DNA of 64,000 nucleotides, taken from the NCBI GenBank assembly GCA_024404025.1, contig JAKSQP010000003.1:62001-126000 (forward strand), given 5' to 3'. The position numbers were made by a program, and so were the translations under genes. Positions 10,199-17,399 of the stretch are shown one piece after another (position 1 is the first letter of the stretch; the number at the start of each line of letters is the position of its first letter). The DNA is from Clostridia bacterium (lineage in GTDB: Bacteria > Bacillota > Clostridia > Oscillospirales > Acutalibacteraceae). The notes below the pieces were generated by a model that saw only the letters and a list, made by a program, of their open reading frames with translations, was not told the origin of the DNA and did no database searches.

Positions 10199-11097
10199 TG
10201 AGAAAAGAAGAAGGAATAATCATTAAAGGAATCGGAGGCTTCTATTATGTAGAAGCCTCCGGCGAGATATTTGAATGCAAGGCGAGAGGCCTTTTCCGAA
10301 AGCAGGGCATAAAGCCGCTTGCGGGCGACAGAGTTTCAATTTCGATAAACGAAAATGCCGAAAATACCATTGATGATATTTTTGAAAGAAAGAGCGTTCT
10401 TTTAAGGCCGCCCGTTGCAAATATTGACCGCCTTTTCGTGCTTTCATCAACCTGCGAGCCGAGCCCGGTTTTTCTCATAATCGACAGAATGACCGCCTAT
10501 GCCGAAAATGCGGGAATCGAGCCGATAGTTCTCTTCACAAAAGCAGATATGAAGCCGGCTGATGAATATGTTGAAATTTACAGAAAAGCGGGCTTTATTT
10601 CGTATGCGGTTTCGTCGGTTGACGCCAGGGGAGTTGAAGAGGTCAGAAAAGAGCTTAAAGGACATATCAGCGCATTCTGCGGAAATTCCGGAGTCGGCAA
10701 ATCCTCGCTTCTGAATGCACTTGATCCTTCTCTTGATCTCAAAACATCTGAAATCAGCGAAAAGCTCGGCAGAGGCAAGCATACAACACGCCACAGCGAA
10801 TTATTCAGGCTCGAGGGCGGATATGTTGCGGATACACCCGGATTTTCATCGTTTGATTTTGAGGATGATGATATAATTCTCAAAGATGATCTTCCGTTTG
10901 CTTTCAGAGAATTTGAAAAATATATCGGTCAATGCAGATTTGCTTCATCCTGCCTTCATGTCAAGGATAAGGGATGCAGAATTCTTCAGGCGGTTGAAGA
11001 CGGAGAAATTCCGAAAAGCCGCCACGAAAGCTATTGCTCGATGATGGAGCAGGCGAGCGCAATAAAAGAATGGGAACTTAATAAGCGTAAAAAGTAA
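10195..11097 (+). CDS. rsgA: Ribosome small-subunit-dependent GTPase A
   Basis: A 300-residue circularly permuted GTPase that checks late 30S maturation. An OB fold begins with the typical KGIGGFYYV. The G domain follows in permuted order: TKAD (G4) near 120, GNSGVGKSSLLNAL (G1) near 162, and DTPGFSSFDF (G3) near 214. A zinc-binding tail with the CRFASSCLH...GCRI pattern comes last. Two consecutive ATGs (10195 and 10198) overlap the prkC stop. The prkC-rsgA order matches Bacillus, but the rpe-thiN genes that normally follow are missing. Confidence 0.96.
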   Translation: MMRKEEGIIIKGIGGFYYVEASGEIFECKARGLFRKQGIKPLAGDRVSISINENAENTIDDIFERKSVLLRPPVANIDRLFVLSSTCEPSPVFLIIDRMTAYAENAGIEPIVLFTKADMKPADEYVEIYRKAGFISYAVSSVDARGVEEVRKELKGHISAFCGNSGVGKSSLLNALDPSLDLKTSEISEKLGRGKHTTRHSELFRLEGGYVADTPGFSSFDFEDDDIILKDDLPFAFREFEKYIGQCRFASSCLHVKDKGCRILQAVEDGEIPKSRHESYCSMMEQASAIKEWELNKRKK

Positions 11098-11102
11098 CGA
11101 AA

Positions 11103-11167
11103 ATCACCGCTGATGATTATACTGTGAATAGGCATAAGCCGATTTCTGCAGTTGATCGGGCGGTGAT
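11103..11167 (+). promoter_or_regulatory. Long-range hairpin that could mask a Shine-Dalgarno sequence
   Basis: ATCACCGC (11103-11110) is the exact reverse complement of GCGGTGAT (11160-11167), and a smaller CCGAT/ATCGG stem is nested directly against it. The right arm contains the GGCGGTGAT that would be the ribosome binding site of the next small gene. No clean U-run follows, so a translation-controlling or processing structure is at least as likely as a terminator of rsgA. Confidence 0.45.
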
Positions 11168-11170
11168 ATT

Positions 11171-11305
11171 TTGTATAACAGAGGGATAATCTGTATCGCA
11201 TTTGCCGCAGGATTGATAACTGCGGCATTGTTTCCGTATAAATTTGCGGTTTTGATTATTTCTGCAATTCTGATTATGGCAGGAATCTGTTTCTGCCGAT
11301 ATTGA
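11171..11305 (+). CDS. Small two-segment membrane protein between rsgA and spoVM
   Basis: A 44-codon frame starting with TTG. GGCGG lies seven bases upstream, which is good spacing. The product has two hydrophobic stretches (residues 6-21 and 25-41) separated by PYK, and ends CFCRY. No family is recognised. Support comes from the ribosome binding site, the strongly hydrophobic composition, and the tight fit between rsgA and spoVM in the same direction. It may be a small envelope or sporulation protein, but its function cannot be stated. Confidence 0.5.
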   Translation: MYNRGIICIAFAAGLITAALFPYKFAVLIISAILIMAGICFCRY

Positions 11306-11322
11306 TTACGGGAGGCTTGAAA

Positions 11323-11400
11323 ATGAAAGTGGTTGTTGTAAGAAGTCCGAAAGCCATCAGCGGAATTTTAAGACTTATTTTCGGCATAAAAAAAGAGTGA
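11323..11400 (+). CDS. spoVM: Stage V sporulation protein M (SpoVM)
   Basis: A 25-residue peptide with GGGAGG upstream of its ATG. Against Bacillus SpoVM (recalled), M1-K2, P9-K10, G14-I15, R17 and G21 line up without gaps, and both end in a basic/acidic cluster. SpoVM is the amphipathic peptide that recognises the curved forespore membrane and anchors the SpoIVA coat base; P9 is a residue important for that recognition. Its place just after prkC-rsgA matches the Bacillus prpC-prkC-rsgA-rpe-thiN-spoVM order. It indicates spore formation. Confidence 0.85.
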   Translation: MKVVVVRSPKAISGILRLIFGIKKE

Positions 11401-11408
11401 ACATAAAA

Positions 11409-11689
11409 GGGCGGTACTTCATAAACCAGTTTATGCCTTAAAATGTGTCTTTCACGCACATTTGCCCGTTTTTCTCCTTGAAATACGCCGGTATTCCTGC
11501 GTCAAAAAAGACGGTCAACTGTACGCAAAATCCATCATTTTAAGGTGCAAAGCAGTTTTTGTGAGCAGATTTGTTGAAGAACAAGGAAAACCCGCATAGT
11601 CAATACTTGGTGTATGACTGTGCGGGTTTGACGCCGTTATTCGGCAAATATGCCGCAAAAACCACAAACTGGTTTATGAAGTACCGCCC
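11409..11689 (+). repeat. 281-bp structured repeat, copy A
   Basis: The ends are a perfect 24-bp inverted repeat (11409-11432 and 11666-11689). The interior matches copy B (45914-46193, opposite orientation) in ordered blocks: 11433-11443, 11451-11462, 11467-11486 (20 identical bases) and 11536-11548. Internal hairpins include AATAC/GTATT around 11482-11495, and a GC-rich stem whose loop region carries ATACTTGGTGTAT. No protein is encoded. It lies between spoVM (+) and a lipoprotein gene (-) and accounts for most of this gene-free stretch. It could be a MITE-like element or a structured RNA. Confidence 0.75.
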
Positions 11690-11694
11690 AAATG

Positions 11695-11764
11695 CACCCG
11701 GTTGGGCGGTACTTCATAAACCGATTTACGGTGTACTGTCCTGACCGGGTGTGTTTTATTTTTT
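11695..11764 (+). terminator. Terminator-like hairpin with a third copy of the repeat-end motif in its loop
   Basis: CACCCGGT (11695-11702) pairs with ACCGGGTG (11744-11751), followed by a T-rich run. The loop contains GGGCGGTACTTCATAAACC (11704-11722), the outer 19 bases of copy A again in + orientation. It may end the spoVM transcript. Confidence 0.5.
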
Positions 11765-11774
11765 AACAAGTGAT

Positions 11775-12248
11775 TTATGCTTCGCTGATAATCAGCTCGG
11801 CCTGCGCCGTGTTTTTGCAAATGCAGAGAATAACAATGTTGCCGATCGTTTTTGTATATGCGTTTTCGATTTTCGGAACTTCCGACGGCTTATAATCCGA
11901 GAAACCGGCTTTAAGATATTTTATTCTTTCGGAAACGGCATTTTCTATGGTGGGAATATCATTTTTATTGTTGACTTTAAAGATTGCAATTTCATCTGCA
12001 ACGGCGCTGCCGACTCTGAAATATCTGACCTCGCTCACAAGGGCTTCATCAATTTCATAATCCGAAAGAGCAACCTCTCCGTCGATTTCTTCGGGAATTA
12101 TATCGAATTCAAGCTTTGAAATAAGTGCATCTGCCAGTGCATCAACATTCTTTTCCGCTGCATTTGTTTCTTCTCTTCCGCAGGAAAAGAGAGAAAGTGC
12201 CATTAAAGCAAGGATAAGCAGGCAGATAATTTTTTTAATTGTTTTCAC
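11775..12248 (-). CDS. DUF4358-type lipoprotein
   Basis: A 157-residue exported lipoprotein: a positively charged N-terminus, a hydrophobic stretch, and a lipobox LFSC at about 20-23 followed by charged residues. The remaining 130 residues resemble the DUF4358 family, small lipoproteins often found beside SGNH/GDSL hydrolases in Clostridia. It starts with GTG (12248) behind AAAGGATG. It lies 5 bases downstream of the SGNH gene, so the two are co-transcribed. No enzymatic motif is visible, and the molecular role is unknown. Confidence 0.7.
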   Translation of the reverse strand: MKTIKKIICLLILALMALSLFSCGREETNAAEKNVDALADALISKLEFDIIPEEIDGEVALSDYEIDEALVSEVRYFRVGSAVADEIAIFKVNNKNDIPTIENAVSERIKYLKAGFSDYKPSEVPKIENAYTKTIGNIVILCICKNTAQAELIISEA

Positions 12249-12253
12249 GGTTA

Positions 12254-13120
12254 TTACATCCTTTTTTCTATCACATCAAGCCATTTTTCGCAGCTTTTTT
12301 TATTGAGATGAACTCCGTCATACGAAGCGTCATCGGGCAGGCAGCCTCTTATATCTTTGAAAGCGGCGGCAACATCAATAAATCTTACTCCCTCATCTTT
12401 TGCCAGCTGCTTTATAAGAGCATTGAAGGTGTCTATTCTTTCGTTTGTGCAGTCAAATTCGGCCTTTGCGGAGGCAGATGCCGTTATCGGAATCATGGAT
12501 TGAAGATAAATTTTTGCTCTCGGATCTTTTCTCTTTATATCATCAATAATTTTTTTGTATTTTGCAATAAAAGTTGATTCGCTCGGCCAGCCGCATTCGT
12601 TTTCGCCGAACTGCAGAAAATATTTGTCATAATGTTTTCTGCCGATTTCGTCCATAATGGGTCTGCTTGAGCCGGGAGCGCATTTGGTATAAACCGTTGA
12701 AACATTTACTCCGACGGAGGCGTAAACATTTTTAACGAGTCCGAAATCCTTAAGGTCAAGAGTTCTTGAATTTCCGATGAATACGCAATCCTCAAAGCAG
12801 GCGTATTTTTCGCCTTTTTTGATTTTCCTTTTTGTTCTTTCTTCTGTTATTATTTCTTCCGTTGTTTCTTCGTCAGTCTGTTTTGCGGCAGCAGATGTCT
12901 GATTTTCGGTTATTGTCTGTCTTTCGGCTTCGGTAACAGCGGCTTGCGTAACGGTTGAAGAAACGGTTTCTTTTATTGTTGTTATTATTTTTTCGGTAAT
13001 ATAAGCTGATGTTGTTTTGTCGCTTTTGGCTTTCGAACTTTCCGAATATGAAGCGGCAGCAAATGAGAGCAGCGTCAGCAGCGCAATTAATAAAAGCAGG
13101 TCTTTTTTTCTGTTTTTCAT
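12254..13120 (-). CDS. Exported SGNH/GDSL-like hydrolase
   Basis: A 288-residue protein with an N-terminal signal or anchor helix (about 7-24) and a Thr/Glu-rich low-complexity linker (about 28-95), then an SGNH hydrolase domain. The GDS block is altered to FIGNSRTLDL (Ser in GNS), the oxyanion Asn block is QFGENECGW, and the catalytic pair is DGVHLN. Such enzymes deacylate glycans or lipids on the cell surface. It is transcribed from the promoter at 13156-13184 and paired with the DUF4358 lipoprotein. The substrate is unknown. Confidence 0.75.
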   Translation of the reverse strand: MKNRKKDLLLLIALLTLLSFAAASYSESSKAKSDKTTSAYITEKIITTIKETVSSTVTQAAVTEAERQTITENQTSAAAKQTDEETTEEIITEERTKRKIKKGEKYACFEDCVFIGNSRTLDLKDFGLVKNVYASVGVNVSTVYTKCAPGSSRPIMDEIGRKHYDKYFLQFGENECGWPSESTFIAKYKKIIDDIKRKDPRAKIYLQSMIPITASASAKAEFDCTNERIDTFNALIKQLAKDEGVRFIDVAAAFKDIRGCLPDDASYDGVHLNKKSCEKWLDVIEKRM

Positions 13121-13155
13121 TTATATTATTATTCCTTTAATTATTCAGCTTGTAT

Positions 13156-13184
13156 ATTTTACAACAGTATCGGAATAAAATCAA
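13156..13184 (-). promoter_or_regulatory. Sigma-A-type promoter of the SGNH/DUF4358 pair
   Basis: On the minus strand, TTGATT (13179-13184) and TAAAAT (13156-13161) are separated by 17 bases, about 35 bases upstream of the SGNH start codon. Confidence 0.6.
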
Positions 13185-13230
13185 TTAAAATTTGATTACA
13201 TTTTGATTACAATTAAAAAATAAAAATGAC

Positions 13231-13268
13231 AAAAGAAAAACAGGTGAAGAAAAATTCCTCACCTGCTG
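13231..13268 (-). terminator. Terminator of the FAD-oxidoreductase operon
   Basis: CAGGTGA (13241-13247) pairs with TCACCTG (13259-13265). Read on the minus strand the hairpin is followed by a TTTTTCTTTT run, about 25 bases after the stop of the DUF1667 gene. Confidence 0.75.
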
Positions 13269-13291
13269 ATGAATATGCTTGATTTTGATGA

Positions 13292-13657
13292 TTATTTTGC
13301 GGGGCAATGGTTTGTTGCAACGATGTTGATTCCCGTGCCGAGAATGTTTTCAATAAGCACATCGCCGAGAGCAACGGGAGCCTTTGCCTCTGCCTTTGCG
13401 ATTTCGCTCATGCATTCCATCATTTTGGCTTTCGGAATGGGACCTGCCGATTTGCAGGGAACAACATTATGAATGCCGCCCTTAACCTTAACTGTTGTTG
13501 CAAGGCTTCTTACGGGGTTGGTGCATTCTGTTCTTGCGTAAGCGTCGCCGCGCTTGCAGGTGTTGCCGGTAACGGAAGCCACCTCTCCGTTGTCATTCAG
13601 TTCAACGGTGATTCCGCAGCCCATAGGGCAGGATACACAAATAATATTCTTCTGCAT
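13292..13657 (-). CDS. DUF1667 protein, third subunit of the FAD oxidoreductase set
   Basis: A 121-residue protein with a ferredoxin-like or molybdopterin-oxidoreductase-like cysteine pattern: CVSCPMGC at the N-terminus and CKRG near residue 34, which could bind a small Fe-S cluster or zinc. This matches DUF1667, which regularly follows a GlpA-like and a second FAD oxidoreductase gene in anaerobic Firmicutes and Thermotogae. It starts two bases after the upstream gene's stop, in the same operon. It probably works as an electron-transfer or assembly partner (inference from context). Confidence 0.8.
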   Translation of the reverse strand: MQKNIICVSCPMGCGITVELNDNGEVASVTGNTCKRGDAYARTECTNPVRSLATTVKVKGGIHNVVPCKSAGPIPKAKMMECMSEIAKAEAKAPVALGDVLIENILGTGINIVATNHCPAK

Positions 13658-13659
13658 AA

Positions 13660-14913
13660 TTACGCCTCCACAGAAATTTCGATAACCCCGTCAGCGGCAA
13701 AGCCTTTGAGCATATCGTTTTTGATAACAACATTTTCCATTTCGCCGGGAGCAAGACGGGGTCTCTTGCGGCTGATGATTTCTTCTCCGTTATATTTAAC
13801 AACGATTTTTGCATTTTTGTAAGTCTGACCAACTCTGAAATAAAGCTTGACATCGTCTTCGTTCTTAAGATTGACCTTCTGAGGAACGATGTAGCGAACG
13901 CCGTTAACGCCTTTTGTTGTTATGTATTCGTGAGCATCCTTTTTGCCGAGAACGTATCTTGCGGCGCCTTCACCGGCGGTCTGGCTTTCAAGCGTAACAT
14001 AGTCAACAAGGTCATGAACATGAAGAACATTTCCGCAGGCAAAAACGCCTTTGTGGGATGTTTCTCTGAATTCATCAACAATTGCGCCCTTTGTTACAGG
14101 GTCAAGCTCAATGCCGACTTCTCTTGTAAGTTCATTTTCGGGGATAAGGCCGACTGAAAGAAGAAGAGTATCGCATTCGATATACTGCTCTGTGCCCTTG
14201 ATGGGACGAAGTTTTTCGTCAACATTTGCAATCGTAACGCCTTCAACTCTGTCTTTGCCGTGGATTTCAACAACCGTGCAGCTGAGCCTGAGGGGAATGC
14301 CAAAATCATCAAGGCATTGAACGATATTTCTCGTCAGTCCGCTTGAATAGGGCATAAGCTCGCAAACGACCTTGACTTCAGCGCCTTCAAGAGTCATACG
14401 GCGTGCCATAATAAGTCCGATGTCGCCGGAACCGAGAATAACAACTTTTTTGCCGGGCATATAGCCGTCAATGTTAACATATTTCTGCGCTGTTCCTGCG
14501 CTCATAACGCCGGAAGCTCTGGTGCCTGCAATATTGAGGGCTCCTCTGGGTCTTTCGCGGCAGCCCATTGCGAGAATAACAGCCTTTGCCTGAATTTCAA
14601 GAAGACCGTCTTCCTTATTTACCGCATAAACAATATTGCTTTCGGTAATCTGGAGAGCCATTGTGTCGGTTTTATATTCGATTTTCTTTTCGTTGACAAG
14701 CTGAATGAATCTGTCTGCATATTCGGGTCCCGAAAGTTCTTCACCGAAATAATGAAGTCCGAATCCCGTATGGATGCACTGTTCAAGAATACCGCCGAGT
14801 GTTTCTGCCCTTTCGAGGATGAGGATGCTGTCAACGCCGCATTCCTTTGCTTTGAGAGCGGCTGCCATGCCTGCCGGTCCGCCGCCGATAACAACTATAT
14901 CATAATTAAGCAT
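13660..14913 (-). CDS. NAD(P)/FAD-dependent oxidoreductase (GlpB-like partner)
   Basis: A 417-residue flavoprotein of the pyridine nucleotide-disulfide reductase fold. The FAD motif VIGGGPAGMAAALKAKECG is at the N-terminus, the NAD-binding motif VILGSGDIGLIMARRM is near 155-172, and GVFACGNVLHVHDLVD near 296 corresponds to the C-terminal FAD motif. There is no CxxxxC redox pair, so it differs from thioredoxin reductase. It lies between the GlpA-like and DUF1667 genes with gaps of 10 and 2 bases. Likely role: passes electrons from glycerol-3-phosphate, or another 2-hydroxy acid, to NAD(P) or ferredoxin. Confidence 0.82.
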   Translation of the reverse strand: MLNYDIVVIGGGPAGMAAALKAKECGVDSILILERAETLGGILEQCIHTGFGLHYFGEELSGPEYADRFIQLVNEKKIEYKTDTMALQITESNIVYAVNKEDGLLEIQAKAVILAMGCRERPRGALNIAGTRASGVMSAGTAQKYVNIDGYMPGKKVVILGSGDIGLIMARRMTLEGAEVKVVCELMPYSSGLTRNIVQCLDDFGIPLRLSCTVVEIHGKDRVEGVTIANVDEKLRPIKGTEQYIECDTLLLSVGLIPENELTREVGIELDPVTKGAIVDEFRETSHKGVFACGNVLHVHDLVDYVTLESQTAGEGAARYVLGKKDAHEYITTKGVNGVRYIVPQKVNLKNEDDVKLYFRVGQTYKNAKIVVKYNGEEIISRKRPRLAPGEMENVVIKNDMLKGFAADGVIEISVEA

Positions 14914-14923
14914 CTTTATCGCC

Positions 14924-16354
14924 TCACTTTGTTCTTTCGTAGAGAATCTTTGAGCCGCCGCCGCATTTTGTTATTTCGTTAAGCTCAACTCCAAGTTCTC
15001 TTGCAAGAATTTCAACAACCTTTGAGCCGCAGAAGCCGCCCTGGCAGCGACCCATGCCTGCTCTTGTTCTTCTCTTAACGCCGTCAACATCTCTTGCACC
15101 TGCGGGGGCGTGGATGGCATCGAGAATTTCGCCTTCGGTAATTGTTTCGCAGCGGCAGATAATTCTTCCGTATGCGGGATTTTTTTCAATAAGAGCCTTA
15201 CGCTCTTCGTTGCTCATGTGTCTGAAACGGACAGGCTCTTTTCTTGAGGGAATGAAGTCTGCTTTTTCTTCTGCTTCAAGCTTTTCAAGAAGCATATCCT
15301 TAACATAAACCGCAATTGCGGGAGCGGATGAAAGTCCGGGAGATTCGATGCCGGCAACGTTGATGAACTGCTCGTTCTTTTCGCTCGGCTCAATAATGAA
15401 ATCATCTCTGTCGCAATGAGCACGAAGGCCTGCAAAGGAGGTGATAACTTCTCTTGTGTTAAGGCAGGGGACGGATTTCTTTGCAATTTCAAGAATATCC
15501 GAAAGAGTGTCTGCCGAGGTGGCAACATCGGTTTTGTCGTCAATGTCGATTGCGCTCGGTCCGAGAAGAAGGTTTCCGTCAACGGTGGGAGTTACGAGAA
15601 TACCCTTGCCCATCTTTGAGGGGCATTGGAAAATCGTGTGCTTTGCGAGATAGCCGATTGATTTGTCGCAGAGCATATATTCACCCTTGCGGGGAACTGT
15701 ATGGATTGAATTATCTCCGATAAGAGCGGCAATTTCATCGCAGAAAACACCTGCAGCATTGATAACATATTTTGCGCTGAATTCGGTTTCGCCGTTTGAA
15801 ACGGTAAATTCGCCGCCGTTAAAATCAATTTCCTTGACCTCAAAATTGCGGATGAACTCAACGCCGTTCATAACTGCGTTTTCGGCAGCGGCAATAGTCA
15901 GCTCGTAGGGGCAGACGATGCCGGCTGAAGGAGCCCAAAGAGCGCCCTTTGCTTCCTCGCTTATAGCAGGTTCTTCTTCACGAAGCTTTGCCTGATCATA
16001 GATTTCAAGGCCGGGAACGCCGTTTTTAACGCCTCTTTCGAGAAGCTCTTTAATAGTTGCCATTTCTTCGTCCGAAAAAGCAACAACAAGTGAACCGACG
16101 GGCTTGAAGGGAACGAAAAGGGTTTTACATAATTCGGGCATAAGCTCTGTTCCTTTAACATTGAGCTTTGCCTTCAGAGTGCCGGGCTTTGCGTCAAAGC
16201 CTGCGTGCACGATGGCGCTGTTTGCCTTTGAGGTGCCCATTGCCATATCGCTGCATTTTTCAACGAGAGCGATTTTAATGTTGTATCGGCTGAGCTCACG
16301 GGCGATAAGAGAACCTATAACGCCTGCGCCGATAACGGCAACATCATAGTTCAT
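14924..16354 (-). CDS. GlpA-like FAD-dependent glycerol-3-phosphate / 2-hydroxyacid dehydrogenase with BFD domain
   Basis: A 476-residue DAO-fold flavoprotein: an N-terminal dinucleotide motif (VIGAGVIGSLIARELSRY), AIVHAGFD near residue 48, and a C-terminal bacterioferritin-associated-ferredoxin-like [2Fe-2S] domain with CRCE near 398 and GMGRCQGGFCG near 433. This architecture is that of anaerobic glycerol-3-phosphate dehydrogenase GlpA and related L-2-hydroxyglutarate oxidases. It is first gene of a three-gene operon behind a strong promoter and a palindrome. No glpK or glpF is in the window, so the substrate remains open. Confidence 0.82.
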   Translation of the reverse strand: MNYDVAVIGAGVIGSLIARELSRYNIKIALVEKCSDMAMGTSKANSAIVHAGFDAKPGTLKAKLNVKGTELMPELCKTLFVPFKPVGSLVVAFSDEEMATIKELLERGVKNGVPGLEIYDQAKLREEEPAISEEAKGALWAPSAGIVCPYELTIAAAENAVMNGVEFIRNFEVKEIDFNGGEFTVSNGETEFSAKYVINAAGVFCDEIAALIGDNSIHTVPRKGEYMLCDKSIGYLAKHTIFQCPSKMGKGILVTPTVDGNLLLGPSAIDIDDKTDVATSADTLSDILEIAKKSVPCLNTREVITSFAGLRAHCDRDDFIIEPSEKNEQFINVAGIESPGLSSAPAIAVYVKDMLLEKLEAEEKADFIPSRKEPVRFRHMSNEERKALIEKNPAYGRIICRCETITEGEILDAIHAPAGARDVDGVKRRTRAGMGRCQGGFCGSKVVEILARELGVELNEITKCGGGSKILYERTK

Positions 16355-16375
16355 TGATAAAACCTCCGTACAGAT

Positions 16376-16390
16376 TACGGTTATACCGTA
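16376..16390. promoter_or_regulatory. Palindromic operator candidate ahead of the FAD-oxidoreductase operon
   Basis: TACGGT-TAT-ACCGTA, a perfect palindrome with 6-base arms, lies between the -10 box and the start codon of the GlpA-like gene. A repressor bound there would block the operon. The binding protein is not identifiable. Confidence 0.5.
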
Positions 16391-16411
16391 TGATTTTTTT
16401 GACCAAAAGAC

Positions 16412-16440
16412 ATTATAGCATATTAATTGTTTTATAACAA
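16412..16440 (-). promoter_or_regulatory. Promoter of the FAD-oxidoreductase operon
   Basis: On the minus strand, TTGTTA (16435-16440) and a consensus TATAAT (16412-16417) are separated by 17 bases, upstream of the palindrome at 16376-16390 and of ATG 16354 with its ACGGAGG site. Confidence 0.75.
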
Positions 16441-16467
16441 TAGTTTTCTTTGATTAAAACAAAATTT

Positions 16468-17187
16468 TTATGGTTTTATCCGGCTTAATATTTCTCCGAC
16501 CTTGCCGTGAATGATAAAGCCGAATTTTTCATCCATTGCGGTTGCGTCACGGTTGATAAGAACGATGTTTCTGCCTTTGAAATATCTTATAAAGCCTGCC
16601 GCAGGGTAAACGGTCAGCGAAGTGCCGGCAACAATGAGCATATCGGCGTTTTCAGTTGCGTTCAGGGCGCCGTTTACGGTTTCTTCATCCAGCGCCTCTT
16701 CATAAAGCACAACATCAGGCTTGATTATTCCGCCGCAGGAGCAGAGAGGAACGCCTCCGTTGCAGACATGATCAACATCATAAGATTTTCCGCATTTCAT
16801 GCAGAAATTCCGAAGCGTTGAGCCGTGAAGCTCATAAACCCTTTTGCTTCCGGCCGCAGTATGAAGTCCGTCAATGTTCTGCGTTATGACCGCCGAAAGC
16901 TTTCCCGCTTTTTCCAATTCCGCAAGCTTATAATGGGCGGCATTCGGTTTTGCCTGCGGAGCATAAAGATGCTTTGAATAAAATTCATAGAATTCTTTGG
17001 TATGTTCAAGGAAAAACGAATGGCTGATGATTCTTTCCGGAGGATATTTATAATCCATCATATAGATTCCGTCTGCCGAGCGGAAATCCGGAATTCCGCT
17101 TTCTGTTGAAACGCCTGCGCCTCCGAAGAAAACGATTTTGCTGCTCTTGTCGATCATCTGTTGCAATTTTTCAATATCACTGTTCAT
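16468..17187 (-). CDS. NAD-dependent protein deacylase, Sir2 family
   Basis: A 239-residue sirtuin. It has the NAD motif GAGVSTESGIPDFRS (about 24-38), TQNIDGLH near 105, the catalytic His in YELHGS, a four-Cys zinc site (CMKC and a later C...CSC), and GTSLTVYPAAGF near the end. It removes acyl groups from lysines using NAD+. The frame stays open 29 codons upstream, but ATG 17187 has AGAGGTG at good spacing and gives the family start. It is monocistronic and ends just before the FAD operon promoter. Confidence 0.93.
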   Translation of the reverse strand: MNSDIEKLQQMIDKSSKIVFFGGAGVSTESGIPDFRSADGIYMMDYKYPPERIISHSFFLEHTKEFYEFYSKHLYAPQAKPNAAHYKLAELEKAGKLSAVITQNIDGLHTAAGSKRVYELHGSTLRNFCMKCGKSYDVDHVCNGGVPLCSCGGIIKPDVVLYEEALDEETVNGALNATENADMLIVAGTSLTVYPAAGFIRYFKGRNIVLINRDATAMDEKFGFIIHGKVGEILSRIKP

Positions 17188-17292
17188 TTTTTCACCTCTG
17201 AAAAGATTATAAACCTGCTGAATGCGCCTGTCAATGAATTGAAAACCCGAAATGTTACTTTTTGAAAAAAACACAAAATATGCGCTTTATTA

Positions 17293-17321
17293 TTGAAATG
17301 ATGTGCAGATAATGATATAAT
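17293..17321 (+). promoter_or_regulatory. Promoter of the tepA-spoIIIE run
   Basis: TTGAAA (17293-17298), a 17-base spacer and TATAAT (17316-17321) preceded by TGA, giving an extended -10. It lies about 80 bases before the GTG of the ClpP-like gene. Confidence 0.75.
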
Positions 17322-17399
17322 ACATTATTATAATGTTTAATTGCCGCTTTCCGAGGAATACTGTTCATATCAGTTTTTCCGAAAAGAAAGGGCGATTCC

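Noticed and set aside
11098..11170. Riboswitch upstream of the small membrane gene
   Set aside because: The nested stems do not match any riboswitch consensus I know; kept only as a possible ribosome-binding-site mask.
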